Source: JABAAW01 sp965216605 | GTDB lineage: Bacteria; Pseudomonadota; Alphaproteobacteria; JABAAW01 | Length of the DNA: 64,000 bases | Assembly: GCA_965216605.1 (NCBI GenBank) | Contig: CBDCGG010000002.1 | Location: forward strand, 1,240,001 to 1,304,000 | Direction: 5' to 3' | Shown here: positions 62,380 through 64,000 of the stretch, in pieces | Layout: each line of letters starts with the position of its first letter | How positions within the stretch are numbered: the stretch's first letter is position 1 | The notes under the pieces: model-generated | Seen by the model: the letters and a program-made list of their open reading frames with translations, nothing else | Told to the model about the DNA's origin: nothing | Databases searched by the model: none | Made by a program: the position numbers and the translations under genes

Positions 62380-62557
62380 GCGGGGATTGTGGGGCAGGGT
62401 GGGAGGGGAGTCAACAACGAATGGTAGAAAAACTTTGTTTATCTTGTTCGCCTTGCGGGCTTTACGGGCGTGCTTGTCTGCAGGCGTATCTGCCTTTGCT
62501 TGCTTGCGCTTCCTTGCGGGCGCGCTACGCAAAGGCAGATACGGGCTTTATTTAATT

Positions 62558-62625
62558 AGGTAACATACGCAAGACGAGCGAGCCTTAAGATTAGTCTTGG
62601 GCGAAGTGAGTTTTGCGCATGGGGG
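62558..62625. repeat. Dispersed repeat, copy 2 (first at 20968)
   Basis: Same ~67-bp sequence as 20968-21034 (TAGGTAACATACGCAAGACG ... TTTTGCGCATGG), same strand, few changes. Upstream of the antiporter gene here and of asd there. Confidence 0.88.
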
Positions 62626-62679
62626 CATGGGGGCATGGGGGGTGTTGGGGGGTGCGGATAGTTTTCACGAATGCAAAAC

Positions 62680-63070
62680 ATGCGCACGCGAAGCGTGCGC
62701 GGGGGGCGTGGGGGGATAAATTCCCCCCACGAAGACCCCGCGTCAGCGGGGCGCGTAAGCGCCTTCTACGCACTTTGCGCGAAGCGCAAAGTGCGTAGCC
62801 TCTTATTCCAAAGCGCGAGGCTTTGCCTCGCGCAATACTGCCTCACAACACGGCACGGCGAGATTGTTTTCCTCGCCCTAGCGACAAGAAGAACGCACGA
62901 AGTGCGCCTCTTATTCCAAAGCGCGAGGCTTGCCTCGCGCAATACTGACTCACAACACGGCACGGCGAGATTGTTTTCCTCGCCCTAGCGACAAGAAGAA
63001 CGCACGAAGTGCGCCTCTTATTCCAAAGCGCGAGGCTTTGCCTCGCGCAAGCTGACTCGTAACGCGGTAG
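62680..63070. repeat. Modular palindromic repeat array, three core copies
   Basis: Cores with arms GCGCGAGGC/GCCTCGCGC at 62813-62833, 62921-62940 and 63028-63048 (loops TTT, TT, TTT). Units are ~107 bp (spacings 108 and 107) and include TCTTATTCCAAA, AACACGGCACGGCGAGATTG, TTTTCCTCGCC(C)TAGCGACAAG and a variable ACGCACGAAGTGCG-type palindrome. Upstream, at 62735-62800, ACGCACTTTGCGCGAAGCGCA-like and GCGTCAGCGGGG modules are shared with 26.2 kb in inverse orientation. Confidence 0.92.
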
Positions 63071-63086
63071 AGCGGTTATGTATTAT

Positions 63087-64000
63087 CTACTTATTTTCTT
63101 GCTTGTTCGCTTCTATGCGCTGTTCCCATTCTCTTGCGATTTTTTGTCCTGCCATGACTTGTTCTGTTGTTAATCCCTGTTTAATTTTATTTGCGAAGTC
63201 TTTTGCCTTTTTCGCTCCTGCCTTGATAGCAAGTAGAGACAAAGCATACGCAGTAATGATGTCTTTTTTAACGCCATAACCAATCCAGTGCGTGGCAGAT
63301 AATTTAATAAGCGCATCAGCATTACCTTGCTCTGCTGCCTTATGCCACCACTTGACTGCCTTTTCATAGTCCTCCAACACTCCGTCTCCGTTTGCATACA
63401 GCAAGCCTAAATTTAATTGCGCTTCAGCATTACCTTGTTCTGCTGCCTTATGCCACAACTTGGCTGCCTTTTCATAGTCCTCCAACACTCCTTCTCCGTT
63501 TGCATACAGCAAGCCTAAATTTAATTGCGCATCAGCATCACCTTGTTCTGCTGCCTTACGATACCACTCGGCGGCTTGTGCATAATCTTGTTGAACGCCT
63601 TTTCCTTTTTCATAGAATAATCCCAACTGATGTTGCGCAATAGCCTCTCCTTGTTCTGCAGCCTTGCGAAACCACTCGGCTGCTTGTGTATAATCTTGTT
63701 TAATACCTTTTCCTTTATAGTACATCTCACCTAAAAAAAAATTCGCATAAACACTTCCCTGCTCTGCGGCATGGCGGAATAAAGAATTAGCTTTTGTGTA
63801 ATTTTTCTCATTGTAGAATTTTACTGCTTGCTGAAAAATTTCTTTCACCATGAGAGATAAATTGTTTTGCGCTTCAGCATCACCTTGTTCTGTTGCCTTA
63901 CGATACCACTCGGCGGCTTGTGCATAATCTTGTTGAACGCCTTTTCCTTTATGATACAGAAAGCCTAAATTGTTTTGCGCTTCAGCATTACCTTGTTCTG
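63087..64000 (-). CDS. Sel1-repeat (TPR-like) protein, 5' end beyond right edge
   Basis: Open minus frame from the right edge to a stop at 63087 (304 codons seen). Carries Sel1 repeats of 36 residues (for example AAEQGDADAQLNLGLLYANG and EDYEKAAKLWHKAAEQGNAEA); the end (IIKLSATHWIGYGVKKDI ... KANKQENK in pieces) is charged. At 63851 the repeat pattern breaks: ...AQNNLS is followed by MVKEIFQQAVKFYNEKNYTKA, which looks like the N-terminus of a Sel1 protein and has no ribosome site, yet the frame is continuous. It may be one fused gene, or a second gene starting at 63851. Sel1 proteins are usually periplasmic or regulatory scaffolds. Confidence 0.8.
   Translation of the reverse strand, partial: EQGNAEAQNNLGFLYHKGKGVQQDYAQAAEWYRKATEQGDAEAQNNLSLMVKEIFQQAVKFYNEKNYTKANSLFRHAAEQGSVYANFFLGEMYYKGKGIKQDYTQAAEWFRKAAEQGEAIAQHQLGLFYEKGKGVQQDYAQAAEWYRKAAEQGDADAQLNLGLLYANGEGVLEDYEKAAKLWHKAAEQGNAEAQLNLGLLYANGDGVLEDYEKAVKWWHKAAEQGNADALIKLSATHWIGYGVKKDIITAYALSLLAIKAGAKKAKDFANKIKQGLTTEQVMAGQKIAREWEQRIEANKQENK

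Larger units (their letters stand above)
62380..63086. other. 707-bp intergenic region made of dispersed repeats
   Basis: No gene. In order: 62380-62550 unremarkable; dispersed repeat copy 2 (62558-62625); a G-rich stretch with GGGGGCAT units (62622-62665); GCGCACGC/GCGTGCGC palindrome (about 62688-62706); then the palindromic array (separate entry). Probably holds the 3' end of the Sel1 gene transcript and the antiporter promoter. Confidence 0.7.

Overview
The window reads as chromosome of an alphaproteobacterium with roughly balanced base composition. The evidence is gene content and order: hisC-tyrA behind a chorismate mutase-domain protein, metK-trmB, rimP-nusA-ylxR-infB-rbfA, rpmH-rnpA-yidD-yidC-argB, a DUF1285 gene next to a CCA-adding enzyme, class II DAHP synthase, UbiK, and a tRNA-Thr without an encoded CCA. 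Species cannot be told from the sequence. Housekeeping genes alternate with restriction-modification genes, surface or secreted repeat proteins and many repeats.

Layout. 1-17.9 kb: two divergent RTX (Ca2+-binding nonapeptide repeat) genes, one cut by the left edge and one of 4970 codons, separated by a 1.3-kb GA-rich, repeat-filled region. 18.3-21.2 kb: tRNA-Thr(GGT), small unknown genes and rpiA. 21.2-24.4 kb: asd, argD, argF. 24.4-26.4 kb: an AT-rich accessory patch bracketed by a second, diverged copy of the argF 3' end, then a SLATT-like two-TM protein and a block of palindromic repeats. 26.4-31.4 kb (minus): N-formylglutamate amidohydrolase, chorismate mutase, hisC, tyrA, trxB. 31.6-37 kb: RidA, a single-chain type IIG/ISP-like restriction-modification enzyme, DUF1285 and a CCA-adding enzyme with no canonical start codon. 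37-39.7 kb (minus): nicotinate phosphoribosyltransferase and DAHP synthase. 39.9-44.9 kb: type III mod and res, HpcH/HpaI aldolase. 45-46.7 kb (minus): polysaccharide ABC exporter pair. 46.8-54.5 kb: iterons, then rimP-nusA-ylxR-infB, a DNA methyltransferase fused to an Mrr-like nuclease, and rbfA. 54.6-58.3 kb (minus): rpmH-rnpA-yidD-yidC-argB. 58.5-62.4 kb: lipoprotein, ubiK, metK with a structured leader, trmB, Ca2+/Na+ antiporter. 62.5-64 kb: repeats and a Sel1-repeat gene running off the right edge.

How the genes work together: translation and ribosome assembly (rimP, nusA, infB, rbfA, rpmH, rnpA, CCA enzyme, trmB), arginine synthesis (argB, argD, argF), aromatic amino acid synthesis (DAHP synthase, chorismate mutase, tyrA, hisC), SAM supply (metK) and three separate SAM-dependent DNA methyltransferases. 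The most unusual points are the methyltransferase-nuclease translationally coupled to infB, the argF-end duplication around an AT-rich insert, the nested-stem metK leader, the CCA gene that seems to start at ATC, DnaA-box-like 17-bp iterons upstream of rimP, a target-recognition-domain swap in mod, and a family of modular palindromic repeats shared by three intergenic regions.
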